Of a DNA stretch of 64,000 nt, positions 18,944-26,746 are shown in pieces. Position 1 is the stretch's first letter. Every line of letters begins with the position of its first letter. The DNA comes from Saccharopolyspora gregorii. Its GTDB lineage: Bacteria > Actinomycetota > Actinomycetes > Mycobacteriales > Pseudonocardiaceae. The stretch spans positions 744,001-808,000 of the forward strand of contig NZ_CP059556.1 of NCBI RefSeq assembly GCF_024734405.1, read 5' to 3'. The translations under genes were made by a program, and so were the position numbers. Below the pieces are notes generated by a model. The model was not told where the DNA came from. It did no database searches and saw nothing but the letters and a program-made list of their open reading frames with translations.

Positions 18944-19303
18944 TCAGCGCGGGAGCTGGTCGATGTGGTCCTCGACCCAGGCGCGCAGGGCGTTGAGCGG
19001 GACGGCGGCGCCGCGGCCGAGCTCGGTGAGCTCGTACTCGACGTGCAGCGGTACCTCCGGGTACACGGTCCGCGCCACGAGCCCGGTCGCCTCCAGGCGG
19101 CGCAGCGTCCGGGTGAGCACCTTCGGGCTGACCCCTTGCAGGCGCCGCTGCAGGGCACCGAACCGGTGCGGTCCCGCTTCGAGGGCGCCGATCGCCAGCG
19201 CGGACCACTTGTTCGCCAGCAGGTCCAGCACCGATCGGCAGGGGCACTGGGCCTCGTAGACGTCGTGGTGCTCGTGCTCGCCCGTGGGGCACCGAGTGCT
19301 GAT
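18944..19303 (-). CDS. HxlR-family transcriptional regulator (start uncertain)
   Basis: A winged helix-turn-helix protein with the HxlR signature: CPCRSVLDLLANKWSALAIGAL, HRFGALQRRLQGVSPKVLTRTLRRLEATGLVAR and VEYELTELG. The conserved part begins near STRCPTGEHEHHDVYEAQ. No ATG, GTG or TTG occurs in frame just before it; the nearest ATG is 19417, which lies inside a terminator-like hairpin. A GGACGGAGGG site (19319-19310) is followed 6 bases later by ATC at 19303, and a TACTCT -10-like box lies upstream. I therefore mark 19303 as the provisional start. Its target is unknown. Confidence 0.75.
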   Translation of the reverse strand: MSTRCPTGEHEHHDVYEAQCPCRSVLDLLANKWSALAIGALEAGPHRFGALQRRLQGVSPKVLTRTLRRLEATGLVARTVYPEVPLHVEYELTELGRGAAVPLNALRAWVEDHIDQLPR

Positions 19304-19397
19304 CGCGATCCCTCCGTCCGCTCCGCCGAGCAGAGTACTGGGCGATCGGCGGCGGCCCGCCCCCGGTTCGTCCTCCGCCCGAATCGCTCCGGGCGCG

Positions 19398-19443
19398 CGG
19401 GAACACGCGCGGCGCATTCTTGCGCGCGCCGCGCGTGTTCCCG
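19398..19443. terminator. 18-bp perfect hairpin terminator
   Basis: Bases 19398-19415 pair perfectly with 19426-19443 around a 10-base loop (arm begins CGGGAACACGCG). It lies 80 bases past the stop of the minus-strand secreted protein gene at 19524 and upstream of the HxlR gene, whose transcription it would insulate. Confidence 0.7.
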
Positions 19444-19523
19444 GGTTCGATTCGAATTCAGGATTCAGCCGATTCCTGCCGCAATTGTCGTACCGGAATC
19501 GGTGGGGCGGTGGATAGGGTGCA

Positions 19524-19907
19524 TCAGATGACCCGCAGGTACAGGCTCACCGTCGTTCCGGAATGCGATTTGTTGAACTCCTTCTTGGTGCCGTTCCCAC
19601 CGGCCCGGACGGTGCCGAAGCTGTCGCCGTTGCCCCAGCTCCCGTACACCTCGGCGGCCTTGCCGTCCGCCTTCGTGTCCTTGACCCAGCCCTGCACCCG
19701 GACCTTCCCGCCGCCGCAGGTGATGGTCCACCCGGCCGCGCCCCCGCCGACCGAGGGGGAGAACGTGTCCCCGCACGTTCCCAGAATGGTGATGACGCCG
19801 TCCGAATCGTTCGGAGCCGCGGCGGCCGCGCCGCCTCCCACCAGTGCGGTTCCCAGGACGGCGCCGGTCAGCGCGGCGGCGGTGGCCGCCTTCTTTGCGA
19901 TGTGCAT
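19524..19907 (-). CDS. Small secreted protein
   Basis: A 127-residue protein with a Sec signal (KKAATAAALTGAVLGTALVGGGAAAAAP). The mature beta-rich Gly/Thr-containing domain has two Cys (GTCGD and ITCGGG), probably a disulfide. GAGGAAG precedes ATG 19907. Its C-terminal GTKKEFNKSHSG resembles the KKSSKEFNHGLSG region of the secreted protein at 11889-12242. Function not recognised. Confidence 0.75.
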   Translation of the reverse strand: MHIAKKAATAAALTGAVLGTALVGGGAAAAAPNDSDGVITILGTCGDTFSPSVGGGAAGWTITCGGGKVRVQGWVKDTKADGKAAEVYGSWGNGDSFGTVRAGGNGTKKEFNKSHSGTTVSLYLRVI

Positions 19908-20136
19908 CCGCTTCCTCGATTTTCTGTTGGACCCCAGTCCGGCATTCCCCCACGGATCGCCGGCGGAAGCCTGATCGGCTTCGGTGAGATCTTCACACGA
20001 TTCTCCGGAGCATTTCCAGGCTGATCACCGCAATGGCCGAACGAGAATTCTTCGGATGAGTCGGATTCCGCCGAGGTGGTACCGGATGCTGCTCCGATCG
20101 GTCGTCGCCGTTGGTCCGCGCGGAATCCCGATTCAT

Positions 20137-20196
20137 TTTCGGCATCGGATGATGCCGAAACGGTGTTGGCCGCGCATGATCTGCCGACCCTAGTCT
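20137..20196. promoter_or_regulatory. Inverted repeat and promoter candidate upstream of the transporter
   Basis: TTTCGGCATC (20137-20146) and GATGCCGAAA (20151-20160) form a perfect 10-base inverted repeat with a 4-base centre. Downstream lie a TTGGCC -35-like box (20166-20171) and a TAGTCT -10 box (20191-20196), spacing 19. This is the only structure I see in the 367 bases between the secreted-protein gene and the transporter. The inverted repeat is a plausible operator for a sugar-acid regulator. Confidence 0.45.
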
Positions 20197-20274
20197 GCTG
20201 GCACTTCGCGATCGGGAACCCCGGTGGTGCCGCTCCGGGACTACCGGCTCGCTTTCCCCTGCGGAAGGACGACG

Positions 20275-21636
20275 ATGTCTGGCAATGAATCGGGAGCGGC
20301 CGGGAGAACGGCGGGGACGCGCATCCCCACTCGCTACCTGGTGCTCGCCCTGATCTTCACGATCACCGTGGTGAACTACGCGGACCGCAGCAGCCTGTCC
20401 ATCACCGGCAGCAGCGTGCAGGCGGAGCTGGGCTTCAGCACCGTGCAGCTCGGCTACGTCTTCTCCGCGTTCAGCTGGGCGTACGTGGTGGCGCAGCTGC
20501 CCGGCGGGATGCTGCTGGACCGGTTCGGCGCGCGCCGCGTCTACGCGTGGAGCCTGGTGCTGTGGACGGCGGTGACGCTCGCGGTCAGCGCCGTCGGGCT
20601 GGTCACCACACCGGTGCTCATCGCGGTGACCACCATCTTCGTGCTGCGGCTGCTGCTGGGCGCGTTCGAATCGCCCGCGTTCCCCGCGAACGCGCGGGTC
20701 GCCACCGCCTGGTTCCCCACCGCGGAGCGCGGCCGCGCCACCGCGATCTTCAACTCGGCGCAGTACTTCGCCACCGCCCTGTTCGCCCCGATCATGGGGT
20801 GGATCACCCACCAGTACGGCTGGCGCTGGGTGTTCGTGCTGCTCGGCGTGCTCGGGTTCGCGCTGGCCGCGCTGTGGCTGCGCTGGATGGACTCGCCGCG
20901 CGACCACCCGCGGGTGTCCGCGGCCGAATTCGAGAAGATCAGCTCCGGTGGCGGGCTCGTCGACCTCGACGCCCCGAAGAGCGGGGACGCGCAACGGGTG
21001 CAGGAGCGGGCACCGCTGAACGCGGCCACCTTCCGGCAGATCTTCTCCGCCCGCGCCCTGTGGGGCGTGTACGTCTCGCAGTACGCGGTGAACGCGCTGA
21101 CCTACTTCTTCATCACCTGGTTCCCGGTGTACCTCGTGCAGGGCCGCGGGTTGTCCCTGCTGGAAGTCGGTTTCGTCGCGGCGCTGCCCGCGCTGTGCGG
21201 CTTCGGCGGCGGGCTGCTCGGCGGATTCCTGTCCGATGCGATGCTGCGGCGCGGCTTTTCCCTGACCGCGGCCCGCAAGGTGCCGTCCGTGTTCGGCATG
21301 CTGCTGGCCACCAGCATCGCCCTCTGCAACCTGACCGACAGCAGCGCGCTGATCGTGGCGCTGATGACGCTGGCCTTCTTCGGCAAGGGCGTGGGCTCGC
21401 TCGGCTGGGCCATCACCACCGACATCGCGCCGCCGCAGGCGTCGAGCTTCGTGGCCTCGACGATGAACGCCTTCGGCAACGCGGCGGGCATCGTGACGCC
21501 CATCGTCATCGGCTACACGGTGCAGGCCACCGGTTCGTTCACCACCGCCCTCTGGTTCGTCGCCGCCCACGGGCTGCTCGCGCTCGTCGGGTTCGCCGTG
21601 ATGGGCCCGATCAAGCGCATCCACTTCGACTCCTGA
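20275..21636 (+). CDS. MFS transporter, sugar-acid (anion:cation symporter) type
   Basis: A 453-residue protein with twelve predicted membrane segments. It begins RYLVLALIFTITVVNYADRSSLS, the hallmark of the GudP/ExuT-like anion:cation symporter branch, followed by GYVFSAFSWAYVVAQLPGGMLLDRFGARRVY. Such transporters import glucarate, galactarate, galactonate or hexuronates. The gene is followed after 66 bases by a galactarate/talarate dehydratase-like enzyme, so an aldarate is the likely substrate. GGAAGGA precedes ATG 20275. Confidence 0.88.
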   Translation: MSGNESGAAGRTAGTRIPTRYLVLALIFTITVVNYADRSSLSITGSSVQAELGFSTVQLGYVFSAFSWAYVVAQLPGGMLLDRFGARRVYAWSLVLWTAVTLAVSAVGLVTTPVLIAVTTIFVLRLLLGAFESPAFPANARVATAWFPTAERGRATAIFNSAQYFATALFAPIMGWITHQYGWRWVFVLLGVLGFALAALWLRWMDSPRDHPRVSAAEFEKISSGGGLVDLDAPKSGDAQRVQERAPLNAATFRQIFSARALWGVYVSQYAVNALTYFFITWFPVYLVQGRGLSLLEVGFVAALPALCGFGGGLLGGFLSDAMLRRGFSLTAARKVPSVFGMLLATSIALCNLTDSSALIVALMTLAFFGKGVGSLGWAITTDIAPPQASSFVASTMNAFGNAAGIVTPIVIGYTVQATGSFTTALWFVAAHGLLALVGFAVMGPIKRIHFDS

Positions 21637-21702
21637 ACCGCTCGTTCCCGCTGAGATCCAGGCAGTGACCGGAAAATCCCCTCGTGCAAGGGAGTTCGCC
21701 CG

Positions 21703-22836
21703 ATGCCCCAGTCCGCCACCCTCGACCGGATCAGCCGCGTCAAGATCTCTTCGGTGACGCTGCCGCTGGCCACGCCGATCAGCGACGCGAAGGTCCTCAC
21801 CGGCAGGCAGCGGCCGATGACCGAGGTCGCCATGCTGTTCGCCGAGATCAGCACCGAATCCGGTTGCGAGGGCATCGGATTCGGCTATTCGAAGCGGGCC
21901 GGCGGCCCCGGCCAGTTCGCGCACGCCCGCGAGATCGCGCCGGTGCTGATCGGCGAGGATCCCAGCGACATCGGCAAGATCTGGGACAAGCTGGTGTGGG
22001 CGGGCGCCTCGGTGGGACGCAGCGGTCTGTCGGTGCAGGCGATCGCCGCGTTCGACGTGGCGCTGTGGGACCTGAAGTCGAAGCGGGCCGGGCTGCCGCT
22101 GGCGAAGCTGCTCGGCGCGCACCGCGATTCGGTGCGCTGCTACAACACCTCGGGCGGTTTCCTGCACTCGCCGGTGGAAGAAGTGGTGGAGCGCGCCGCC
22201 GAATCCGTCGCCGGCGGCATCGGCGGCATCAAGCTGAAGGTCGGGCACCCGGACGGCCGCACCGACCTGGCCCGCGTGTCCGCGGTGCGCGAGAAGATCG
22301 GCGACCAGGTCGCGCTCATGGTCGACGCGAACCAGCAGTGGGACCGGCCGGCCGCGCGCCGGATGTGCCGCGCCCTGGAGCCGATAGACCTGGTGTGGAT
22401 CGAGGAACCGCTCGACGCCTACGACGCCGAGGGGCACGCGGGCCTCGCGGCCGCGTTCGACACCTCCATCGCCACCGGCGAGATGCTCACCAGCGTCGCC
22501 GAGCACGCCGAGCTGATCCGGCTGGGCGGCGCCGACATCGTGCAGCCCGACGCACCGCGCATCGGCGGCATCACCCGGTTCCTCAAGGTGATGGCGCTGG
22601 CCGAGCAGCGGAACCTGCAGCTGGCACCGCACTTCGCGATGGAGATCCACGTGCACCTGGCGGCGGCCTACCCGCACGAACCGTGGGTGGAGCACTTCGA
22701 ATGGCTCGACCCGCTGTTCAACGAGCACCTGGAGATCGCCGACGGCCGGATGCACCTGTCCCCGCGACCCGGCCTCGGCATCACCCTCAGCGACCAGGCC
22801 CGCGCCTGGACCGTCGCGGAGCACGACCAGACCTGA
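21703..22836 (+). CDS. Enolase-superfamily sugar-acid dehydratase (galactarate/L-talarate type)
   Basis: A 377-residue enzyme of the mandelate racemase/muconate lactonising group. Catalytic features: GYSKRAGG, KLKVG with Lys about 177 and 179, metal ligands Asp about 208 (LMVDANQQW), Glu about 234 (WIEEPLDAYD) and Glu about 260 (TGEML), and the general-base His about 310 in LAPHFAMEIH. This pattern fits galactarate/L-talarate dehydratase better than glucarate dehydratase. It removes water from the aldarate to give a keto-deoxy acid. The adjacent transporter supports uptake of the substrate; no keto-deoxy-glucarate aldolase is in this operon. Confidence 0.85.
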   Translation: MPQSATLDRISRVKISSVTLPLATPISDAKVLTGRQRPMTEVAMLFAEISTESGCEGIGFGYSKRAGGPGQFAHAREIAPVLIGEDPSDIGKIWDKLVWAGASVGRSGLSVQAIAAFDVALWDLKSKRAGLPLAKLLGAHRDSVRCYNTSGGFLHSPVEEVVERAAESVAGGIGGIKLKVGHPDGRTDLARVSAVREKIGDQVALMVDANQQWDRPAARRMCRALEPIDLVWIEEPLDAYDAEGHAGLAAAFDTSIATGEMLTSVAEHAELIRLGGADIVQPDAPRIGGITRFLKVMALAEQRNLQLAPHFAMEIHVHLAAAYPHEPWVEHFEWLDPLFNEHLEIADGRMHLSPRPGLGITLSDQARAWTVAEHDQT

Positions 22837-23048
22837 CCCTCCCGGTCGGCGGGCGCCGCACCGCGGTCGTCCGCCGGGACGGGCGGTCGGCGGGCGGTTC
22901 GTCCGGCCGGTCGGTGCCGGACCGGACGGGCTCGGCCGATCGGTCCGCGGAGTCCGGCCGGTTCGTCGAGGCGAGCGGCCGGGGAGAGCGGGAACCGTGG
23001 GACGCGTCGGTGGAGGTGCCACCGGCCCTGCGAGGAATGGAGTTCCCG

Positions 23049-23264
23049 ATGTCCCACTTCGACCCGGTCGCCGCGTTCCTGACGCTGTTCCTGATCGGCT
23101 ACGCGATCTTCTTCATCACCGCGGTGACGAGCGTCCTGACCTCCGGGACCGGCTGCGGGATGACGCTGGTGTGGTTGATCGTCGTGTGCGTGGCGCCGAT
23201 CCTGGGCGGCCTGCTGTGGTTCGCCGTCGGCCGCGAGGACGCGCGGCGCCGGCTCCGCTGCTGA
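23049..23264 (+). CDS. Small PLDc_N-like membrane protein, copy 1
   Basis: A 71-residue protein with two membrane segments (about 7-32 and 40-62) and the C-terminal LLWFAVGREDARRR typical of the phospholipase D N-terminal (PLDc_N) membrane module. Here the module stands alone without a nuclease domain. It is the first of three related small genes on the plus strand over 1.2 kb. Role unknown, possibly envelope-related. Confidence 0.7.
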   Translation: MSHFDPVAAFLTLFLIGYAIFFITAVTSVLTSGTGCGMTLVWLIVVCVAPILGGLLWFAVGREDARRRLRC

Positions 23265-23413
23265 CCGGCGGGCCGTTCGGCAGCGGAGGTAGGACTTTCG
23301 GTCAATCCCGTTCCGGCCGATCTTCTGAGGTGCGAGGACGTCCCGAACTGCGAAAGTGGTTCACGTCGGCGGCGGACGCCACCGAGACGGTCCACTGAGA
23401 ACGGAGCTTTCCG

Positions 23414-23680
23414 ATGATGTCCTTGGTCGCACAGCAGTCGATGGCCGCGGCGAACGGCACCGAACAGATCTGGGGTTTCCTGCTGGTGGGCGGGAGCCTG
23501 CTCGTGGCGGCGGCCTTCGTGTTCCTGTTCATCGCGGCGCTGATCAGCATCCTCGGCTCGGCGCTGAGCGGCGGCATGAAGCTGGTGTGGATCGTGCTGG
23601 CCTTCATCGCGCCCTTCCTGGGCAGCCTGCTGTGGTTCGTCGTCGGCCGCCCGGACGCCCACCGGCGCTACGCCCGCTGA
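23414..23680 (+). CDS. Small PLDc_N-like membrane protein, copy 2
   Basis: An 88-residue protein with an extra N-terminal 20 residues, two membrane segments and the same end LLWFVVGRPDAHRRY. ACGGAG lies 9 bases before ATG 23414, in a context (GAGAACGGAG) repeated before copy 3. The stop codon lies inside the tandem repeat at 23671-23750. Function unknown. Confidence 0.7.
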   Translation: MMSLVAQQSMAAANGTEQIWGFLLVGGSLLVAAAFVFLFIAALISILGSALSGGMKLVWIVLAFIAPFLGSLLWFVVGRPDAHRRYAR

Positions 23681-23750
23681 CCGGGCGGTCGCTCACCCGA
23701 CGCCCGCTGACCGGACGGTCGCTCACCCGACGCCCGCTGACCGGGCGGCC
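23671..23750. repeat. Tandem repeat, 30-base unit, 2.7 copies
   Basis: Units start at 23671, 23701 and 23731, each beginning CGCCCGCTGACCGG and continuing CGGTCGCTCACCCGA, with one difference between the first two. The first unit contains the last codons and TGA stop of PLDc_N-like copy 2. The following bases up to 23983 hold no gene that I can support, so the 303-base gap is repeat plus GC-rich spacer. Confidence 0.85.
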
Positions 23751-23983
23751 ACCCCGGACCGACGCGGTCCGTCCGCCGAGCGCCCGCCGAGCCGGCCCGG
23801 CCGAGCCCGGCGCGGCGTCCCGCTCACCGAGCCCGACCCGGCCGAACCCGGCTGCGAGCCGAACGGCCACCCGGGGATCGACCTTCGGACAGCACGACGA
23901 GGTCGATCGATCGACGCGGGAGGGCGGCTCCGGCTGCGACGGTGGTTCCACTACGGCGAACCACCGAGAACGGAGCCGACACC

Positions 23984-24202
23984 GTGCACCACCTGCTCGA
24001 CCACCTGGGCGTACCCGCGCTGTGGCAGCTCGCCCTCCTGCTGGCCTTGCTGCTCTTCCTCCACGCGCTCGCCGACATCCTCGTGCAGCCGGAGCTCGAC
24101 GGCGGCCGAGCACTGCTGTGGGTCCTGCTGGCGCTGGCGCTGCCGTTCGTCGGCCCGGTGCTCTGGTACGTCCGCGGTCCCCGCACCCTCCGCTCGACCT
24201 GA
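23984..24202 (+). CDS. Small PLDc_N-like membrane protein, copy 3
   Basis: A 72-residue protein from GTG 23984, preceded by GAGAACGGAG as in copy 2. Two membrane segments and the end VGPVLWYVRGPRTLR match the other two copies. It is more diverged (ALWQLALLLALLLF). Function unknown. It ends 28 bases before the convergent nanE stop. Confidence 0.65.
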   Translation: MHHLLDHLGVPALWQLALLLALLLFLHALADILVQPELDGGRALLWVLLALALPFVGPVLWYVRGPRTLRST

Positions 24203-24230
24203 GGCCGGGGCGGGCGATCGGCCCGTCGGC

Positions 24231-24902
24231 TCACCGGGAGGGCAGCGCCCCGGCGAACCAGCCGGTGATCGTGGTGGGGTGCGTGATGGCGGTGCCGACG
24301 ACGACCGCGTGCGCGCCCCGGGCGATCGCCTCGGCCGCCTGCTGCGGGGTGTGGATGCGGCCCTCGGCGATGACCGGCACCGGCAGCGCCGCGGCCAGCT
24401 CCGCCACCAGGTCCAGGTCCGGGCCGGTCGGTTTCGGCCCCGCACCGGTGTAGCCGGACAGCGTGCTGCCGACGACGTCCGCGCCCAGCTCCGCCGCCCG
24501 CACCCCTTCTTCCACAGTGGACACGTCGGCCATCGCGAGCCGCCCGGCGGCGTGGATCGCGGCGATCGTCTCCGCCGGCGGCCCGCCGTCCGGTCGCGGC
24601 CGGTCCGTGCCGTCGAAGGCGACCACGTCCGCACCCGTCCCGGCCACCGCCACCGCGTGGTCGGCGGTCGGGGTGATGTACACGCCTTCCGCGCCGTCCT
24701 TCCACAACCCGATAAGCGGCACGTCCACCGACTCGCGGATCAGCCGCAGGTCGTCCAGGCCCTGCGCGCGGATGCCCGCCGCACCGCCGTGCAGCGCGGC
24801 CAGCGCCACCCGCCGCATCGAATCCGGGTCGCGCAGCGGCTCCCCGGGGTAGGCCTGGCAGGACACGATCAGCCGGCCCCGCAACCGTTCCAGCACGTTC
24901 AC
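24231..24902 (-). CDS. nanE: N-acetylmannosamine-6-phosphate 2-epimerase
   Basis: A 223-residue TIM-barrel enzyme converting ManNAc-6-P to GlcNAc-6-P. Family landmarks: RLIVSCQAYPGEPLRDP, GAAGIRAQG, LIGLWKDG (catalytic Lys), VYITPT, VVAFDGTDRPRP, MADVSTVEEG, GADVVGSTLSGYTG and the phosphate-binding VIAEGRIHTP. The GTG at 24902 overlaps the kinase stop by 4 bases. It is last in the nanT-nanA-nanK-nanE operon. The resulting GlcNAc-6-P needs NagA/NagB, not encoded in this window. Confidence 0.92.
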   Translation of the reverse strand: MNVLERLRGRLIVSCQAYPGEPLRDPDSMRRVALAALHGGAAGIRAQGLDDLRLIRESVDVPLIGLWKDGAEGVYITPTADHAVAVAGTGADVVAFDGTDRPRPDGGPPAETIAAIHAAGRLAMADVSTVEEGVRAAELGADVVGSTLSGYTGAGPKPTGPDLDLVAELAAALPVPVIAEGRIHTPQQAAEAIARGAHAVVVGTAITHPTTITGWFAGALPSR

Positions 24903-25798
24903 GCCAGTTCCTCCCACGCCATCCGGGCGGCGCCCAGCACCGCCGCGTCCGCACCCAGCTCCGCGGGCAGCACCGGTGTCCCGCGCACCGCGGGCAGCAC
25001 CTCGGCCGCCACCGCCGCGCGCAGCGGCTCCCACCAGGCCGGGCCGCAGGAGGCGACACCGCCGCCGACGAGCACCAGCTCCGGGTCGACCGCGTTCACC
25101 AGCCCGCCCAGCGCCTGCCCGGTCGCGGTCGCGCCGTCGGCGAGCACCGCCGCCGCGAGCGCGTCCCCGGTCCCGGCGAGCGCCGCGACCTCCGGCAGCG
25201 TCGTCGCAGTCCCGCCGCGCGCCCGGTACTCGGCGAGCAGCGCCGGCCCGCTGCCCACGCCTTCCACGTGCCCGGAGCCGCCGCACGGGCACGGCCGCCC
25301 CGCCGCCGCGGGCACCGGCAGGTGGCCGAGGTGCCCGGCCACCGCGTGCGCGCCGCGGTGCGGCCTGCCGTCCACCACGATCGAACCGCCGATGCCGGTG
25401 CCGACCGCGGCGAACAGCACGTGCCGCCTGCCCGCGGCCGCGCCCGTCCACAGCTCGCCGAGCGCGTGCGCGTGCACGTCGTTGTCCACCACGACCGGAA
25501 CTCCCAGCCGTGCCGCCAGTTCCGCGCGCAGTTCGGTGCCGGCCCAGCCGCTGATCGAGTCCGTCGCGGAGCGCACCGAGCCCGATCCGCGGTCGATCAC
25601 CCCGGCGCTGCCCACCCCGGCGGCGGCGAACTCCCCGCCGAGCCGGGACGCGGCCGCAGCGACCGCGTCGAGCACCGCCACCGGCCCGTCCGCCGCCGGG
25701 GTCGGCACCGCGGCGCGGTCCCAGATCGCCCCGTCCGCGGTGACGAGGCCCGCGACGATCCCGGTGCCGCCGATGTCGACGCCCAGCACGAGCGTCAC
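24899..25798 (-). CDS. nanK: ROK-family sugar kinase, N-acetylmannosamine kinase
   Basis: A 299-residue ROK kinase. The ATP phosphate-binding loop is LGVDIGGTGIVAG, the catalytic Asp is in VVDNDVHAHALGE, and GTGIGGSIVVDG is conserved. The zinc motif CxCGxxGCxE appears as CPCGGSGHVE, so the third Cys is His. It phosphorylates ManNAc in the sialic-acid route; the assignment to this substrate rests on operon position between nanA and nanE (4-base overlaps on both sides). Other ROK sugars cannot be excluded. Confidence 0.87.
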   Translation of the reverse strand: MTLVLGVDIGGTGIVAGLVTADGAIWDRAAVPTPAADGPVAVLDAVAAAASRLGGEFAAAGVGSAGVIDRGSGSVRSATDSISGWAGTELRAELAARLGVPVVVDNDVHAHALGELWTGAAAGRRHVLFAAVGTGIGGSIVVDGRPHRGAHAVAGHLGHLPVPAAAGRPCPCGGSGHVEGVGSGPALLAEYRARGGTATTLPEVAALAGTGDALAAAVLADGATATGQALGGLVNAVDPELVLVGGGVASCGPAWWEPLRAAVAAEVLPAVRGTPVLPAELGADAAVLGAARMAWEELA

Positions 25799-26724
25799 AG
25801 CAGACCTGCCGCGACCAGCCGCTGCCGCACGCCGTCCACCTCGTCCACGGTCAGCGGCAGCTGCGGCGGTGCGGTCACCGCGTGGTCGATGACGCCGCGC
25901 AGGTGCAGCCCCGCCTTGAACGCGCCCAGCGCGGAGGAACTGGCCCCGATCCGCGCCGGATCGCCCACCGAGGTCAGCGCGAACAGCTGCACCAGCCGCT
26001 CCTGCTCGGCCAGCGCCGCGTCCCAGTCGCCCGCGGCGCACGCGCGGGCCAGCCGCACGTATCCGTCCGGGTCCACGTTGCCCAGCCCGGGCACCACGCC
26101 GTCCGCGCCCATCCGCAGGTTCGTGTCCACCGTCAGCTCCGAGCCGGTGAACACCCGGAACGACTCCAGGCCGCGGTCCGCGCGCTCCACCAGCAGCCCG
26201 CGCAGCGCGGCGTCGTCCCCGCTGGAGTCCTTGACCCCGGCCAGCACGCCGTCCGCCGCGAGCTCCAGCAGCGTCGCCGCGCTCAGCTTCGAGTGCACCG
26301 ACACCGGGATGTCGTAGGCGAACAGCGGCAGCTCGGTGCTCTCGGCGAGCAGCCGGAAGTGGTGCGCGATCTCCGCCGGGTGGGTGCGGGTGTAGAACGG
26401 CGCGGTCGCCACCACCGCGTCGCACCCGGCGCGTTCCGCGACGCGCACGTGCTCGCGCACCCGCGGGGTGGTGGTGTCGATGACCCCGGCCAGCACCGGG
26501 ACCCGCCCGGAGACGACGGCGGTGGTGGTGCGCAGCACCTGTTCGCGCTGCGCGTCGGTCAGGTACGCCATCTCGCCGGTGGAGCCGAGCGCGAAGACGC
26601 CGTCCACCCCGGACGCCAGCAGGTGCTCCAGCAGCCGTTCCAGCGAACCGGTGTCCACCTCCAGATCGGGGGTGAGCGGGGTGCACACCGGCGGGACGAC
26701 GCCGCCGCGGATGCGGGATTCCAT
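25795..26724 (-). CDS. nanA: N-acetylneuraminate lyase (DapA/NAL family)
   Basis: A 309-residue class I aldolase. Motifs: GSTGEMAYL carboxylate-binding loop, Tyr about 137 in FAYDIPV and Schiff-base Lys about 165 in AGVKDSSGD. These are shared by all DapA/NAL family members, so substrate choice rests on context: the operon nanT-nanA-nanK-nanE makes cleavage of sialic acid to pyruvate and ManNAc the best reading. A keto-deoxy-sugar-acid aldolase serving the nearby aldarate dehydratase is the main alternative. Confidence 0.85.
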   Translation of the reverse strand: MESRIRGGVVPPVCTPLTPDLEVDTGSLERLLEHLLASGVDGVFALGSTGEMAYLTDAQREQVLRTTTAVVSGRVPVLAGVIDTTTPRVREHVRVAERAGCDAVVATAPFYTRTHPAEIAHHFRLLAESTELPLFAYDIPVSVHSKLSAATLLELAADGVLAGVKDSSGDDAALRGLLVERADRGLESFRVFTGSELTVDTNLRMGADGVVPGLGNVDPDGYVRLARACAAGDWDAALAEQERLVQLFALTSVGDPARIGASSSALGAFKAGLHLRGVIDHAVTAPPQLPLTVDEVDGVRQRLVAAGLL

Positions 26725-26746
26725 GTCTCTCCTTCGGTTTCTCGGT

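Noticed and set aside
19993-23022. A 1009-codon open frame on the minus strand across the transporter and dehydratase genes
   Set aside because: It is antisense to two well-supported genes and is rich in Arg, Gly, His and Gln with no family motif. High GC keeps the antisense frame open.
23671-23750. CRISPR or attachment-site repeat
   Set aside because: Units are directly adjacent without spacers and include a stop codon; no integrase or tRNA is nearby.
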